Of a stretch of 64,000 bases of DNA, positions 8,478-16,514 are shown one piece after another. Below the pieces are notes generated by a model. That model was not told the DNA's origin. It searched no databases and worked only from the letters and a program-made list of their open reading frames with translations. A program made the translations under genes and the position numbers. Every line of letters starts with the position of its first letter. Position 1 is the stretch's first letter. The stretch lies in assembly GCF_000725345.1 (NCBI RefSeq), contig NZ_CP008852.1, positions 2,447,693 to 2,511,692 of the forward strand, in the 5' to 3' direction. The stretch is from Pelosinus sp. UFO1 (lineage in GTDB: Bacteria; Bacillota; Negativicutes; DSM-13327).

Positions 8478-8714
8478 TTATAAAAAATACTTTTTTGCTA
8501 CTTTTATGCACTCCTCTAGTGATTTAGGGAACCTTTCACCAAAGCTGTCAATAAAGACTCTTTTTATAATTTCTCCCAAATCATAAGCATTGTGTAAATT
8601 ACGATTAAAAATTCCTTGTATTCTTTTTATCTCATAAGCATACTCATCAACTATTAGTGGATGTATATCCATAGGATTCCATTCATTTATTATAGTTATC
8701 AGTTTTTCGTCCAT
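8478..8714 (-). CDS. DUF1871-like immunity protein
   Basis: This is a 78-residue acidic helical protein. The segment INEWNPMDIHPLIVDEYAYE matches the DUF1871 pattern (WDPhxh...DEYxxE), and the end GERFPKSLEECIKVAKKYF fits too. DUF1871 proteins are found as immunity proteins next to polymorphic toxins. It begins nine bases after the stop of the toxin ORF at 8724, so it is the cognate immunity gene by position. It should bind and neutralise that toxin in the cytoplasm. Confidence 0.7.
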   Translation of the reverse strand: MDEKLITIINEWNPMDIHPLIVDEYAYEIKRIQGIFNRNLHNAYDLGEIIKRVFIDSFGERFPKSLEECIKVAKKYFL

Positions 8715-8723
8715 TATTTCCTC

Positions 8724-10397
8724 CTACTCACCAAATAAAGCTTTTGATAGAGCTTTATAGGCATCATCATAATATCTTTTAGGAATTACTGTTACAAGGT
8801 ATCCATCTGTCCCAAGAACTGCCGCTCCATCTGGGGTGAAAAACAAATGTTTTCTTCCTCCCGCTTGTTCTAATGCCTTTCCATTTTGAACCCAAGAGTC
8901 AACCATTTCCGATGTAACTCCTCTTTCAGCCATTCTATCAGCTCCATGCTGAGTTTGTAGTGACCAATTTACTTTAGTTCCTGGGTTTTCTACAAGCACA
9001 CCAGCTTTTCCGAAATTATCTCCAATTTGCGCAAGTTTACTCGACCACTTACCTAAACCAGTTCCTCCTATTAAAAAGCCACCTGCTGTAGTCCAATCAG
9101 ATTCAAACTGATGTTTATCTACTGCTTCTTGAGTAACACCATTTACTGCTCTCGCATAAGAAATTGTCGTTGGACTAGATATATGGTCAACCAAATTCGC
9201 CCATGTTGCATTAACATCATAAGCATTAGCTGCAAAAGCTACATTCCAGTCATAAGCAACGTTTGTCTTCAAGAAGTTTTTAAAATCTTGACCAACAGTA
9301 CCGCCTTCCATATCAGTAAAATCATTAAAATGATAAGGAGAGTCAGACCCGTTCGCATTACCCCTACTACTGCTCCAATACTCCTTAATCAAATCTACAA
9401 GTTCTTCTTTTCCTGCACCATCATTTACAGCTTTAGATAGTTTATCTTTAAAGCGGACAATCTCATAATCATATAATGCATTATTCTTCGTACCGCTAGC
9501 TGCAGTTGATCCACCAGTTTGTGCATCTCCTCCAACTACTGCAGCAGCAGCAGCACCTATAATAGCGCTCGCCCATTGATGCATATCAGGATTATCTTTA
9601 AATTTGTCTTTTAGTTCTTTTTGAACCGCCTCATTTAATCCAGCACCAACAGCTCCTGATAAAGCATTTCCGCCACCCATATCAGCCATTACTGCTCCGA
9701 CAAAAGCATGTAGTGCTATCTTTTGAGGACTTCCTTCATCCCAACCATTGGCCTTGCTGATTATATGAATTTGTTCAAATGCTACTTCACCAAATACCTT
9801 AGCTAATTCCTGCTGTTCTTGAACAGTTTTCTTATCAAATATCTTGCCTAAGGCATTTAATGCCCCTTCTGGATCACGGCTAAGTTTCGATAAGTCTTGA
9901 GTTGGATTGCTACGTACTTCAATCGTACCAGGAGAAATAGCTGATTTGGTTGTGCTGTCTGCATCTCCTGATGCTTTTACCCCAATATTAGGAGTTAAAC
10001 CTTTTTCGTTTAATTTAGCGTCTTTTCTAGTATCAAGATTTACCCCTACACTACTTGCGCTGTACTCCGCCTTATTTTGTATATCAGAGTAAGTAAGAGT
10101 ATCTGTGCTAATCTTGTTTTTATCTGGAGTAGCGTCGCTGGAAATGACCGCACCTTTCAGGTCAGTATTCTTACTAACAGTGATATTAAAACCACCGTCA
10201 CCAGCATAGATGCCTGCTTGTTCTGTGACACTTGCGTAGGTAGAGTCAGTTTTGCCTTGGTTTACAGAACCAGTTGTACCGGCTTTAGGTCCTGTACTAA
10301 CTCCAATTCCACTGCTTTGATTCTTCGCTGCGTAGTCACCTGTATCCTGCTTGTTGGCTATATTGGCAGGTATCTGTGGCAGTCGAGTAAAGGTCAA
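8724..10397 (-). CDS. Orphan CdiA C-terminal toxin cassette (DUF4258-like nuclease end)
   Basis: The frame has 557 residues from a TTG in the leader repeat. Residues 1-150 are CdiA haemagglutinin-type sequence (KQDTGDYAAKNQSSGIG, AEYSASSVGVNLDTRKD). Residues 215-300 form the pre-toxin region, Ala/Gly rich, ending TKNNAL, probably the equivalent of the VENN motif. The C-terminal 75 residues (TQHGADRMAERGVTSEMVD, KHLFFTPDGAAVLGTDGY) resemble DUF4258/BECR-fold RNase toxins, with a conserved His and Arg. Full CdiA proteins have thousands of residues and need an export signal, which is missing here, so this is probably a silent reserve cassette. The immunity gene at 8478 follows directly. Confidence 0.75.
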   Translation of the reverse strand: MTFTRLPQIPANIANKQDTGDYAAKNQSSGIGVSTGPKAGTTGSVNQGKTDSTYASVTEQAGIYAGDGGFNITVSKNTDLKGAVISSDATPDKNKISTDTLTYSDIQNKAEYSASSVGVNLDTRKDAKLNEKGLTPNIGVKASGDADSTTKSAISPGTIEVRSNPTQDLSKLSRDPEGALNALGKIFDKKTVQEQQELAKVFGEVAFEQIHIISKANGWDEGSPQKIALHAFVGAVMADMGGGNALSGAVGAGLNEAVQKELKDKFKDNPDMHQWASAIIGAAAAAVVGGDAQTGGSTAASGTKNNALYDYEIVRFKDKLSKAVNDGAGKEELVDLIKEYWSSSRGNANGSDSPYHFNDFTDMEGGTVGQDFKNFLKTNVAYDWNVAFAANAYDVNATWANLVDHISSPTTISYARAVNGVTQEAVDKHQFESDWTTAGGFLIGGTGLGKWSSKLAQIGDNFGKAGVLVENPGTKVNWSLQTQHGADRMAERGVTSEMVDSWVQNGKALEQAGGRKHLFFTPDGAAVLGTDGYLVTVIPKRYYDDAYKALSKALFGE

Positions 10398-10524
10398 TGT
10401 CGTTTGTGTAATGCTTGTGAATAGTCGAAAGATTGCGTATAGGTATGTAATGAACGGTATTGGCTATAGCGTAGATCATTACGGGCTCTTTTAAAAGCAA
10501 CGGATATTCCCGTTAGTTTTTTAT
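10374..10524 (-). repeat. CDI-array leader repeat, copy B
   Basis: This is the same block as copy A, reading on the minus strand AACGGGAATATCCGTTGC, GAGCCCGTAATGATCTACGC, CATACCTATACGCAATCTTT and ACTGCCACAGATACCTG. Here the reading frame of the toxin ORF enters the leader, and its TTG start lies inside the repeat. Confidence 0.75.
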
Positions 10525-10542
10525 TTTATGTGCTAAAAAAAG

Positions 10543-10574
10543 AAGGTCAGCGGATTTTTACGTCCACTGACCTT
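10543..10574. terminator. Cassette-end hairpin
   Basis: AAGGTCAGCGGA...TCCACTGACCTT encloses TTTTTACG. It ends the cassette carrying the immunity gene at 10617. Confidence 0.7.
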
Positions 10575-10616
10575 GTCTTTCTTATTACCCATTATATTTT
10601 TCCGTAAACGTCCGCA

Positions 10617-10919
10617 TTAGATAATTTCTGCAAAATTTTCACATAATTTTTTTAATAATTTGTGGTTTTCTTTCTTTACAGCATATACATAATTCCAAAC
10701 AAAACTATCGGAACTATATACAAGTACAAATTCAAATTCACCATAACTTAACAAACATGCTTTGCCTAACTCATCTTCTGTTTCTTTAACAACTTTTACT
10801 CCTTTAATTTTTGCGAATTTTTCCAATATCAAATTGAAATCTTCTTTTTGCATCAACCCATCAAAGATCAGCTCTACATTTCCATTATCAAGCGATACTT
10901 CTGCGATTTTCAACTTCAT
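10617..10919 (-). CDS. Putative immunity protein (unrecognised family)
   Basis: The protein has 100 residues. It begins MKLKIAEVSLDNGNVELIFD and has an alternating alpha/beta pattern with no membrane segment. AGGAG lies just before the ATG. It follows a toxin-end fragment (10940-11110) by 20 bases and precedes a cassette-end hairpin, so by position it is the immunity partner of that fragment. I do not recognise the family. Confidence 0.6.
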   Translation of the reverse strand: MKLKIAEVSLDNGNVELIFDGLMQKEDFNLILEKFAKIKGVKVVKETEDELGKACLLSYGEFEFVLVYSSDSFVWNYVYAVKKENHKLLKKLCENFAEII

Positions 10920-10939
10920 AGTAATCTCCTTTATTTTAT

Positions 10940-11110
10940 CTACTCTATCCCAAGTGATTTATTTACGCTAGTTCTTGACCGTTGTGCTGCATTTATAATT
11001 TCATGATATAAAGCATCACCTTGAAATCCTTTTTCAGTATACTTTTGAGCAACTTGTTCCCACGTTAAATTAGGGTCAGTTTTGTTTAGAGATGCTGCAA
11101 GTTCTCTATC
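10940..11110 (-). pseudogene. Toxin C-terminal fragment
   Basis: An open frame without a start codon reads RELAASLNKTDPNLTWEQVA, then GFQGDALYHEIINAAQRSRT, and ends NKSLGIE with TAG at 10940-10942. It sits just before an immunity gene, as CdiA toxin ends do. The frame is cut off where the gene at 11111-11752 ends, so the rest of the toxin is lost. The toxin family is not recognised. Confidence 0.5.
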
Positions 11111-11752
11111 TCACGAGAAATATCCATTAACAACTTTCGTTAACTCATCGGAACCATTTTCTATATTTGTCAGGTAATTTATAAAAAGCTCATCTATCTC
11201 TATCTGCTTAAAGACACTTAGATATTTAAACGCAGACAACAAGGAACTACTTTTATTATAACTACTTAATTCTGTTGATGCATAATTAACAACATGATTT
11301 ACAAACCTATCACACTTGTATTTCATTAAAGCATTTAGAATAAAATCGACTTCGTCCTCTTTATTACTACAAAGAATATCTTGGATTTCTTCTTCTGTTA
11401 ACTCTTCTAGATAAAGAACTTCCTTAACGTGATTAAAATTTTTAATTGCTACGATTTCGTCGTTGTAAAAATCTTCCCAGAAAGAATTGTAACAAATTTC
11501 CATTGGCATAATCCAGTAGTTATTCTTAGTCTTTTGATTAAAAATCCAAGTTGAACTTAGTTTATCTGATACAATTTCAAATAAGCTCGCAGGGTAAGGA
11601 ACTATACTATTGTCGTCATTCTGTAAACGAAATTTAATATATTCTCCTGAAACAGATGAATTGTTGCTAAACTCCATTGCGAAAACAATATAACTTTTGT
11701 GTAACGTCAAATTAAGTTCCTTGCCATTTGAATCTATGTACTTAATTTTCAC
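11111..11752 (-). CDS. Putative immunity protein (unrecognised, 213 residues)
   Basis: This is a soluble acidic protein with an N-terminal beta-rich half (MKIKYIDSNGKELNLTLHKS, SGEYIKFRLQND) and a helical C-terminal half resembling a degenerate HEAT-like array (LTEEEIQDILCSNKEDEVDF and onward). The family is not recognised. It follows a CdiA homology box and leader, and no toxin sequence separates them. It runs into the toxin fragment at 10940. Its role as an immunity gene is inferred from position only. Confidence 0.6.
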   Translation of the reverse strand: MKIKYIDSNGKELNLTLHKSYIVFAMEFSNNSSVSGEYIKFRLQNDDNSIVPYPASLFEIVSDKLSSTWIFNQKTKNNYWIMPMEICYNSFWEDFYNDEIVAIKNFNHVKEVLYLEELTEEEIQDILCSNKEDEVDFILNALMKYKCDRFVNHVVNYASTELSSYNKSSSLLSAFKYLSVFKQIEIDELFINYLTNIENGSDELTKVVNGYFS

Positions 11753-11789
11753 CTAATCACCTCACTCCTAATGGTCTAAACGATAGTTT

Positions 11790-11926
11790 ATTGTGTCCGA
11801 TATAGTTTCACTAGCAAAGAACCAGTTACTCCACCATTAGATCCTGTATTAAATCCTAATCCACTGATTTGATTCTTCGTTGCGTAGTCATCTGTATCCT
11901 GCTTGCTTACTATGTTGAAAGAGATC
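11790..11926 (-). pseudogene. CdiA pre-toxin homology remnant
   Basis: This is a short decayed copy of the CdiA homology region, holding the box that encodes SKQDTDDYATKNQ (about 11868-11910) and the FNTGSNGGVTGSL-like stretch. It links leader copy C to the immunity gene at 11111. Confidence 0.6.
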
Positions 11927-12050
11927 TGTGACAGTCAAGCAAAGGTCAGTATCGGTTGTGTAATACTTGTGGATAGTCGAAAGATTGCGTATAGGTATGT
12001 AATGATCGTTATTGGCTGTAGCTAGCTTAGATCATTACGGGCTCTTTTTA
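11926..12050 (-). repeat. CDI-array leader repeat, copy C
   Basis: The block is recognisable by GAGCCCGTAATGATCTAAGC, CATACCTATACGCAATCTTT and GACTGTCACAGATC on the minus strand. It carries a small duplication (GCTAGCT near 12020) not seen in other copies. Confidence 0.7.
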
Positions 12051-12060
12051 AGGCCTAAAA

Positions 12061-12099
12061 CAAAGAGGTCAGCGGATTTTTGTCCGTTGACCTCTTTGT
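12061..12099. terminator. Cassette-end hairpin
   Basis: CAAAGAGGTCAGCGGA and TCCGTTGACCTCTTTG form about 15 pairs around a T-run. It ends the cassette of the gene at 12153. Confidence 0.75.
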
Positions 12100-12152
12100 T
12101 GATTGTTTATTTTTTTATCCCCTACCGTATCATTTTATCTAGTACAAATCTA

Positions 12153-12848
12153 CTAATTGTCCCTCCATTTATTGAGATTTAACTTTAAATTTGAAGCTGT
12201 ATATTCTATAAATTCTCTTATCTTTACTTTAATCATATCTGGTTGAGTCTTGGCTAATATTCGTAATTCTTCAATACTATTGTTTTTTTCTACCATATAA
12301 TCAAAATGTTGCGTACTTGCTTCAAGAAATGATGTTCTGTCCTTAAGAAATGCAAAAAATGTTTGATCGGCTAATTCAAATTCTTCAAAATATAAGTAAC
12401 TATACGCCAAGTATTCTGTTCGAATCGTAGGTGCTATCAAGTAAGGATTTCCAGGAGCCCAACTATTAACGAAGGAAATAATACCTTCGGGATGTCCGAC
12501 CTCTTCAAACCACGGCAATGAATCTGTTCTTAATTGTTCTAGAATTTGTTTAAACTCTTTTTCTAATTCCACTTCATCATCAACTAAACCCCATCCAGCT
12601 CGCCTTTCATTAATATGTCTCAGGCGAGCTCCAAAACCCAGATTAGGTCTCTCAAAAGGAATGTATAACGGTTGAATTACTACATTGCAATAAAAACCCC
12701 CTGGTGGAATTTCAAAGCAAATTATATGCAGTACGTCTTGCTTGACCCTAACTAAAAGGGTTGGCTTTAAAAATATGAACTTATTCTCTTCTGCAAATGA
12801 CTTTAGTTGTCTTTTTATCAGCTTCCGTATTTTTTGTCCATACGTCAC
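12153..12848 (-). CDS. DUF4304-like putative immunity protein
   Basis: The protein has 231 residues. The N-terminal 75 (LIKRQLKSFAEENKFIFLKP, TLLVRVKQDVLHIICFE, GGFYCNVVIQPLYIPF) fit the pattern of DUF4304-type domains, which are common beside polymorphic toxins. The rest is mixed alpha/beta. GAGGAAG precedes the ATG. It lies between a CdiA homology remnant and a cassette-end hairpin, with no toxin remaining. The family link is moderate. Confidence 0.6.
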   Translation of the reverse strand: MTYGQKIRKLIKRQLKSFAEENKFIFLKPTLLVRVKQDVLHIICFEIPPGGFYCNVVIQPLYIPFERPNLGFGARLRHINERRAGWGLVDDEVELEKEFKQILEQLRTDSLPWFEEVGHPEGIISFVNSWAPGNPYLIAPTIRTEYLAYSYLYFEEFELADQTFFAFLKDRTSFLEASTQHFDYMVEKNNSIEELRILAKTQPDMIKVKIREFIEYTASNLKLNLNKWRDN

Positions 12849-12879
12849 AGATTCTTCCTCCTAAAATTACGGTTTGATA

Positions 12880-13016
12880 CCAAATATCGGAGTATTTGGC
12901 CCAGCCGATCCTGTTTTACCCTAACTGAATGAACTAGTTAAGCCACCTTTAGGGCCTGTACTACTGCTTTGATTCTTCGTTGTGTAGTCATCTGTATCCT
13001 GCTTGCTTACTATGTA
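12880..13016 (-). pseudogene. CdiA pre-toxin homology remnant
   Basis: This is a decayed copy with the SKQDTDDYTTKNQ-type box at about 12968-13010. Most of the region between the box and the immunity gene is deleted. Confidence 0.6.
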
Positions 13017-13021
13017 GGCAG

Positions 13022-13165
13022 AGATCTGTGACAGTCGAGAAGGTCAGTATCGGTTATGTATGCTATGGTTGTCGTAGGCATGTAATGAACGGTATTGACT
13101 GTAGCGTAGATCCTTACGGGCTCTTTTAAAAGCTAACGGATATCCCCGTTAGTTTTTTATTTTAT
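13022..13165 (-). repeat. CDI-array leader repeat, copy D
   Basis: It contains the AACGGGGATATCCGTTAGC hairpin and GAGCCCGTAAGGATCTACGC. It is internally shortened in the TATACGCAATCTTTCGAC part compared with the other copies. Confidence 0.7.
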
Positions 13166-13177
13166 GTGCTAAAAAAA

Positions 13178-13213
13178 GAACGGTCAGCGGATTTTTACGT
13201 CCACTGACCTCGT
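13178..13213. terminator. Cassette-end hairpin
   Basis: CGGTCAGCGGA...TCCACTGACC, with A-rich and T-rich flanks, ends the toxin/immunity cassette at 13230-14400. Confidence 0.7.
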
Positions 13214-13229
13214 TTGTTCTCGAATAGCG

Positions 13230-13583
13230 TTATACTTTTGAAATAATAATTTGGTTGCAAGAAACTTCAACACTCATAGGTGGCATTAATATTTTGCAAT
13301 TTAATACTTCAAATTCATCAATAATACAATCTACAACTTCAATATCTTGAATGAAATACGGTATTTGGGGAATAGTCAGTTTCCTAAGCGGTTTTTTTCT
13401 ATCACTAACATCAGTTGTAAAATTGACCTTCGAGCAACCAGAAAACAATAGCTTTATATTATTATCTGCATCTTGAAATATAATTGTCACCTCATCACCA
13501 AAATACTCAGCAGTTATTTGTAATACTCTAGCATCCCAATAATGCAATCTTTCAATTTCCTCTTGTATCTGTCTTGCTTTCAA
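13230..13583 (-). CDS. Cognate immunity protein of the toxin at 13595
   Basis: The 117-residue soluble protein begins MKARQIQEEIERLHYWDARV and is followed by strand-rich sequence (VTIIFQDADNNIKLLFSGC, IPYFIQDIEVVDCIIDEFE). The LHYWDARV start resembles small immunity proteins of the Imm50-like kind, but the family is not certain. It begins 11 bases after the toxin stop, the tightest toxin/immunity pairing in the array after 8478/8724. It should protect the cell from the nuclease-like toxin upstream. Confidence 0.65.
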   Translation of the reverse strand: MKARQIQEEIERLHYWDARVLQITAEYFGDEVTIIFQDADNNIKLLFSGCSKVNFTTDVSDRKKPLRKLTIPQIPYFIQDIEVVDCIIDEFEVLNCKILMPPMSVEVSCNQIIISKV

Positions 13584-13594
13584 AATATTTCACC

Positions 13595-14466
13595 TCAATT
13601 CTGATATGGTATATGGCCATCTGAACTTTTCCTATCGACAATATTTAAATCAGCATCCAATGAATTACCCTTTTCATCGTAGAGATGGACATGATCATAA
13701 TTCGTAACTTTATCTGGAGGATCGATTCTCATACGAACGTTTCCATCAGCATCCCTAACATGCACAAAACCATTATTTTCAGTATACTTCCAGTCATTTG
13801 GTAATTTTTCAAGGATTTCACTTTTGGACATATTAGCAATTTCACTTGCATTAATCTTTCCTGCAAAAATTTTTTCAATTTCTCTGCCTAGTCGTACTGA
13901 TCCACGTTCATTTTTTACATTGCTACGTACTTCAATTGTTCCTTCAGCAATCGCTGATTTTGTTGTACTATCCGCATCTCCAGAAACCTTCACGCTAATG
14001 TTAGGTGTAAGCCCGGCATCTTTTTTCTCGGTGTCTTTTCTAGTGTCCAGGTTCACTCCACTGTTGCTTGCGCTGTACTCCGCCTTATTTTGAATATCAG
14101 AGTACGTAAGAGTACCTGTGCTAATCTTATTTTTATCAGGTGTAGCGTCGCTGGAAATGACCGCACCTTTCAGGTCAGTATTCTTACCAACAGTGATATC
14201 GAAACCGTCTTTGCCAGCATAGATTCCTGATTGTTCTGTGACACTTGCGTAGGTAGAATCTGTTTTCCCTTGGTTTATGGAACCAGTTGTGCCGCCTTTA
14301 GGTCCTGTACTAAATCCAATTCCACTGCTTTGATTCTTCGCGGTATAGTCATCTGTATCCTGCTTGCTGGATATATTAGCAGATCTGAGTCGGTTTCCGC
14401 TTGTAATGCTTGTGGGTTGAAGGATTGCGTTTAGGTATATAATGATCGGTATTGGCCGTAGCGTAG
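13595..14466 (-). CDS. Orphan CdiA C-terminal toxin cassette without a start codon
   Basis: The frame is open from just after a TGA near 14467 to 13595. It reads CdiA sequence (NISSKQDTDDYTAKNQ, GIGFSTGPKGGTTGSI, TYASVTEQSGIYAGKDGF) and then the toxin end. No ATG, GTG or TTG occurs upstream of a GTG at 14056, which lies inside conserved CdiA sequence, so the cassette has no credible start of its own. The toxin end (DWKYTENNGFVHVRDADG, RIDPPDKVTNYDHVHLYDE, DRKSSDGHIPY) resembles a small RNase-type polymorphic toxin with His residues. It would act only after recombination into a complete cdiA. Confidence 0.7.
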
Positions 14467-14512
14467 ATCATTATGGGCTCTTAAAAAGCTAACGGATATC
14501 CCCGTTAGCTTT
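14380..14512 (-). repeat. CDI-array leader repeat, copy E
   Basis: It contains AACGGGGATATCCGTTAGC, GAGCCCATAATGATCTACGC and CCGATCATTATATACC. It is shortened at the 3' end and runs directly into the toxin reading frame. Confidence 0.7.
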
Positions 14513-14540
14513 TATATTTAATATGAGGACATCAAAAAGA

Positions 14541-14574
14541 GAGGTCAGCGGATTTTTACGTCCGGTGACCTCGC
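14541..14574. terminator. Cassette-end hairpin
   Basis: GAGGTCAGCGGA...TCCGGTGACCTC. It separates the alpha/beta hydrolase gene from leader copy E. Confidence 0.7.
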
Positions 14575-14638
14575 TCTTTCTTCTTTTATATAATTTAAGC
14601 CTGATCCTATAATTTTTCTCATATTTAAGCAAAAGCTC

Positions 14639-15631
14639 TTATGACTTTAAATACTTCTTGAACCAGTCAACTGCCGAAGTTGATGCCTTAATAAATGCAT
14701 TTCCACTATAAACACTGAAGTGACTACCTTCAACAACAACCAATTGCTTCGGTTCTCCAGCAAGTGCGAAGCCCCTCTTTTGAACATCGGTCGGACACAC
14801 ATTATCATGATCTGCAACAATCATCAGTAATGGCGTTGGAGATATAATATGAATGTATGTCATTGGAGCATATTCTTTGTTAATGTCTATAGATTCCGCA
14901 GTAACTTTATTTTCCCAATTAGGGGCTGTCTTAGCAGCTTCTGTAAACCACTCATAAGATTCTTTTTGGCTAAGACATGAAGGCTGTCCCTGCGGTGCAA
15001 CTACAGGGATATATTGTACTATACCTGTAGTATACTCATTGCTCCGATTTTTAGCGAACCATTCTCTCATCCCTTCCAGCGCTTCAGGTTTAGCATTTTG
15101 ATAATAAGTTTCCCAAGTGTAGGATGCTGGAACTTGAGCAACTACTGCCTTTACACGCTTATCAAAAGCAGCTAAATGTAACACATGACCACCACTCAAA
15201 GAAGTGCCCCAGAGACCCACGCGCTGAGAATCAACCTCCTTTTGAAGGGATACCCAAGTAATTGCATTACGGTAATCCTGTTGCTGATCATAGTAGAAGA
15301 ATTGCCCTCGGGGTTCTCCTTCACTTGCACCAAAATATCGATAATCGAAAACCAATACAACAAATCCAGCTTCGGCAAATTTCTCTGCAAATTTATCAAG
15401 TCCCATCTCTTTTACAGCGCTCAAGCCATTAGCCATAACAATTGCAGGTCTTTTTTCTCCAGATTTCACATCATTAGGGATATAATACCAGGCTGCACAA
15501 TCTAGTCCCTGGCTTTTGAAAGTTACATCACGCCGTTCGAAGTCATTGCACCAACCTTCACGTGGAAATAATGTGATAAGAGTCAGAACGATTATTCCTA
15601 TTAAGCCTATTCTTGATAAACTTTCTTTCAA
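14639..15631 (-). CDS. Exported alpha/beta hydrolase
   Basis: The protein has about 330 residues from the TTG at 15631, chosen because AAGGAAGG lies eight bases upstream; an ATG at 15655 is possible. The resulting N-terminus (LKESLSRIGLIGIIVLTL, then PREGWC) is a signal peptide, so it acts outside the inner membrane. An alpha/beta hydrolase fold follows, with the nucleophile elbow GLWGTSLSGG, and with acid and His near VADHDNVCP and EGSHFSVY. The substrate is unknown. It sits inside the CDI array, flanked by a cassette-end hairpin and a leader, but it is not a known immunity type and may be cargo. Confidence 0.82.
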   Translation of the reverse strand: MKESLSRIGLIGIIVLTLITLFPREGWCNDFERRDVTFKSQGLDCAAWYYIPNDVKSGEKRPAIVMANGLSAVKEMGLDKFAEKFAEAGFVVLVFDYRYFGASEGEPRGQFFYYDQQQDYRNAITWVSLQKEVDSQRVGLWGTSLSGGHVLHLAAFDKRVKAVVAQVPASYTWETYYQNAKPEALEGMREWFAKNRSNEYTTGIVQYIPVVAPQGQPSCLSQKESYEWFTEAAKTAPNWENKVTAESIDINKEYAPMTYIHIISPTPLLMIVADHDNVCPTDVQKRGFALAGEPKQLVVVEGSHFSVYSGNAFIKASTSAVDWFKKYLKS

Positions 15632-15867
15632 GAGTACACACCTTCCTTTGTCCATTTTTATACCCATTCTCGAAATGTTATATTTTTCCTTCAAAAAATA
15701 TATGCTAAAAAGGTTGAGGATTCGATCTCTCAACCTATTCTTAAAGGCTGTACGGCAGCCCAACTGTTGTCGTGTGGTCAAAAGGGCTGTATAACGGTCG
15801 ATCTAAGACTGTCATGGGTGTTGAAGGTATAGGGCTCGGCCGTTGTCGGGAGATTGCGACCGGTTCG

Positions 15868-16003
15868 GTAGGTATCTGTGGCAGTCGAGCAAAGGTCAGT
15901 ATCGGTTGTGTAATGCTTGTGGGTAGTCGAAAGATTGCGTATAGGTATGTAATGATCGGTATTGGCTGCAGCGTAGATCATTACGGGCTCTTTAAAAGAT
16001 AAA
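15868..16003 (-). repeat. CDI-array leader repeat, copy F
   Basis: It includes GAGCCCGTAATGATCTACGC, CATACCTATACGCAATCTTT and GACTGCCACAGATACCTACC. An open frame MIYAAANTDHYIPIRNLST runs beyond the repeat. The copy is not followed by a CdiA box. About 230 bases with no recognisable gene lie between it and the hydrolase start; a hairpin-like GGTTGAGGATT...CTCAACC occurs at about 15711-15736. Confidence 0.7.
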
Positions 16004-16022
16004 CAACCATAAGACATAAAAA

Positions 16023-16054
16023 GAAGGTCAGCGGATTTTTATGTCCGTTGACCT
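16023..16054. terminator. Cassette-end hairpin
   Basis: AAGGTCAGCGGA...TCCGTTGACCTC, ending the small gene at 16067. Confidence 0.7.
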
Positions 16055-16066
16055 CGCTTTCTATTG

Positions 16067-16276
16067 TTATCTCAATTTTTCTTTTGCATCAATAAGAAGT
16101 TTTACTAACCAATCCACTGGGACTACTAATCTTTTAGTATTTTCATACCAATGAATTTCTAGACCATCAACGCCTTGACGTATAACAGCGACATCCTTAT
16201 CTTCATACAGGATTTCAAGAACTACCTCAAAATCATTGTTGGGATCATTAACAAAATCCGCACTCCACCCCTTCAA
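16067..16276 (-). CDS. Small putative immunity protein
   Basis: The 69-residue soluble protein MKGWSADFVNDPNNDFEVVL... has a beta-rich start and the helical end WLVKLLIDAKEKLR. It begins after AAGGAAGGATG and ends 13 bases before a cassette-end hairpin. The family is not recognised. The position is that of an immunity gene. Just upstream, 16277-16400 holds another open fragment, listed separately. Confidence 0.55.
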   Translation of the reverse strand: MKGWSADFVNDPNNDFEVVLEILYEDKDVAVIRQGVDGLEIHWYENTKRLVVPVDWLVKLLIDAKEKLR

Positions 16277-16289
16277 TTACATCCTTCCT

Positions 16290-16405
16290 TCCATCATTTT
16301 GTAAACTTCCAAGAAACCGACAAAAGCCTTACATCTGCCAACCATATTGCATCCATACCCTCAGGCAGTCTTACACTTAAAATTCCCCTATATATAGGAT
16401 GATCA
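16290..16405 (-). pseudogene. Unidentified ORF remnant
   Basis: A frame without a start reads FDHPIYRGILSVRLPEGMD, then AIWLADVRLLSVSWKFTK, then TGA. It looks like real protein sequence cut at its N-terminus, between a cassette-end hairpin and the small gene at 16067. I cannot place the family. Confidence 0.35.
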
Positions 16406-16437
16406 AATTGTGGTTGCTAGGCGATAATCCGAAAAAG

Positions 16438-16471
16438 AGAGGTCAGCGCTTTTTATATCTACTGACCTCCA
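16438..16471. terminator. Cassette-end hairpin without adjacent leader
   Basis: GAGGTCAGCGC...CTACTGACCTC ends the gene at 16515. Unlike the other hairpins it is not followed by a leader repeat, so one cassette boundary has been lost here. Confidence 0.65.
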
Positions 16472-16514
16472 TGTTTATATTACCTTACGCAAAACAAATA
16501 CATGATTCCCTGAC

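Noticed and set aside
8263-8586. 107-residue plus-strand ORF
   Set aside because: It overlaps the immunity gene at 8478-8714 on the opposite strand, has no ribosome site and has an unnatural composition.
15778-16017. 79-residue ORF with Thr-rich repeats
   Set aside because: It is the leader copy F frame running on into non-coding sequence. There is no ribosome site and no similar frame elsewhere.
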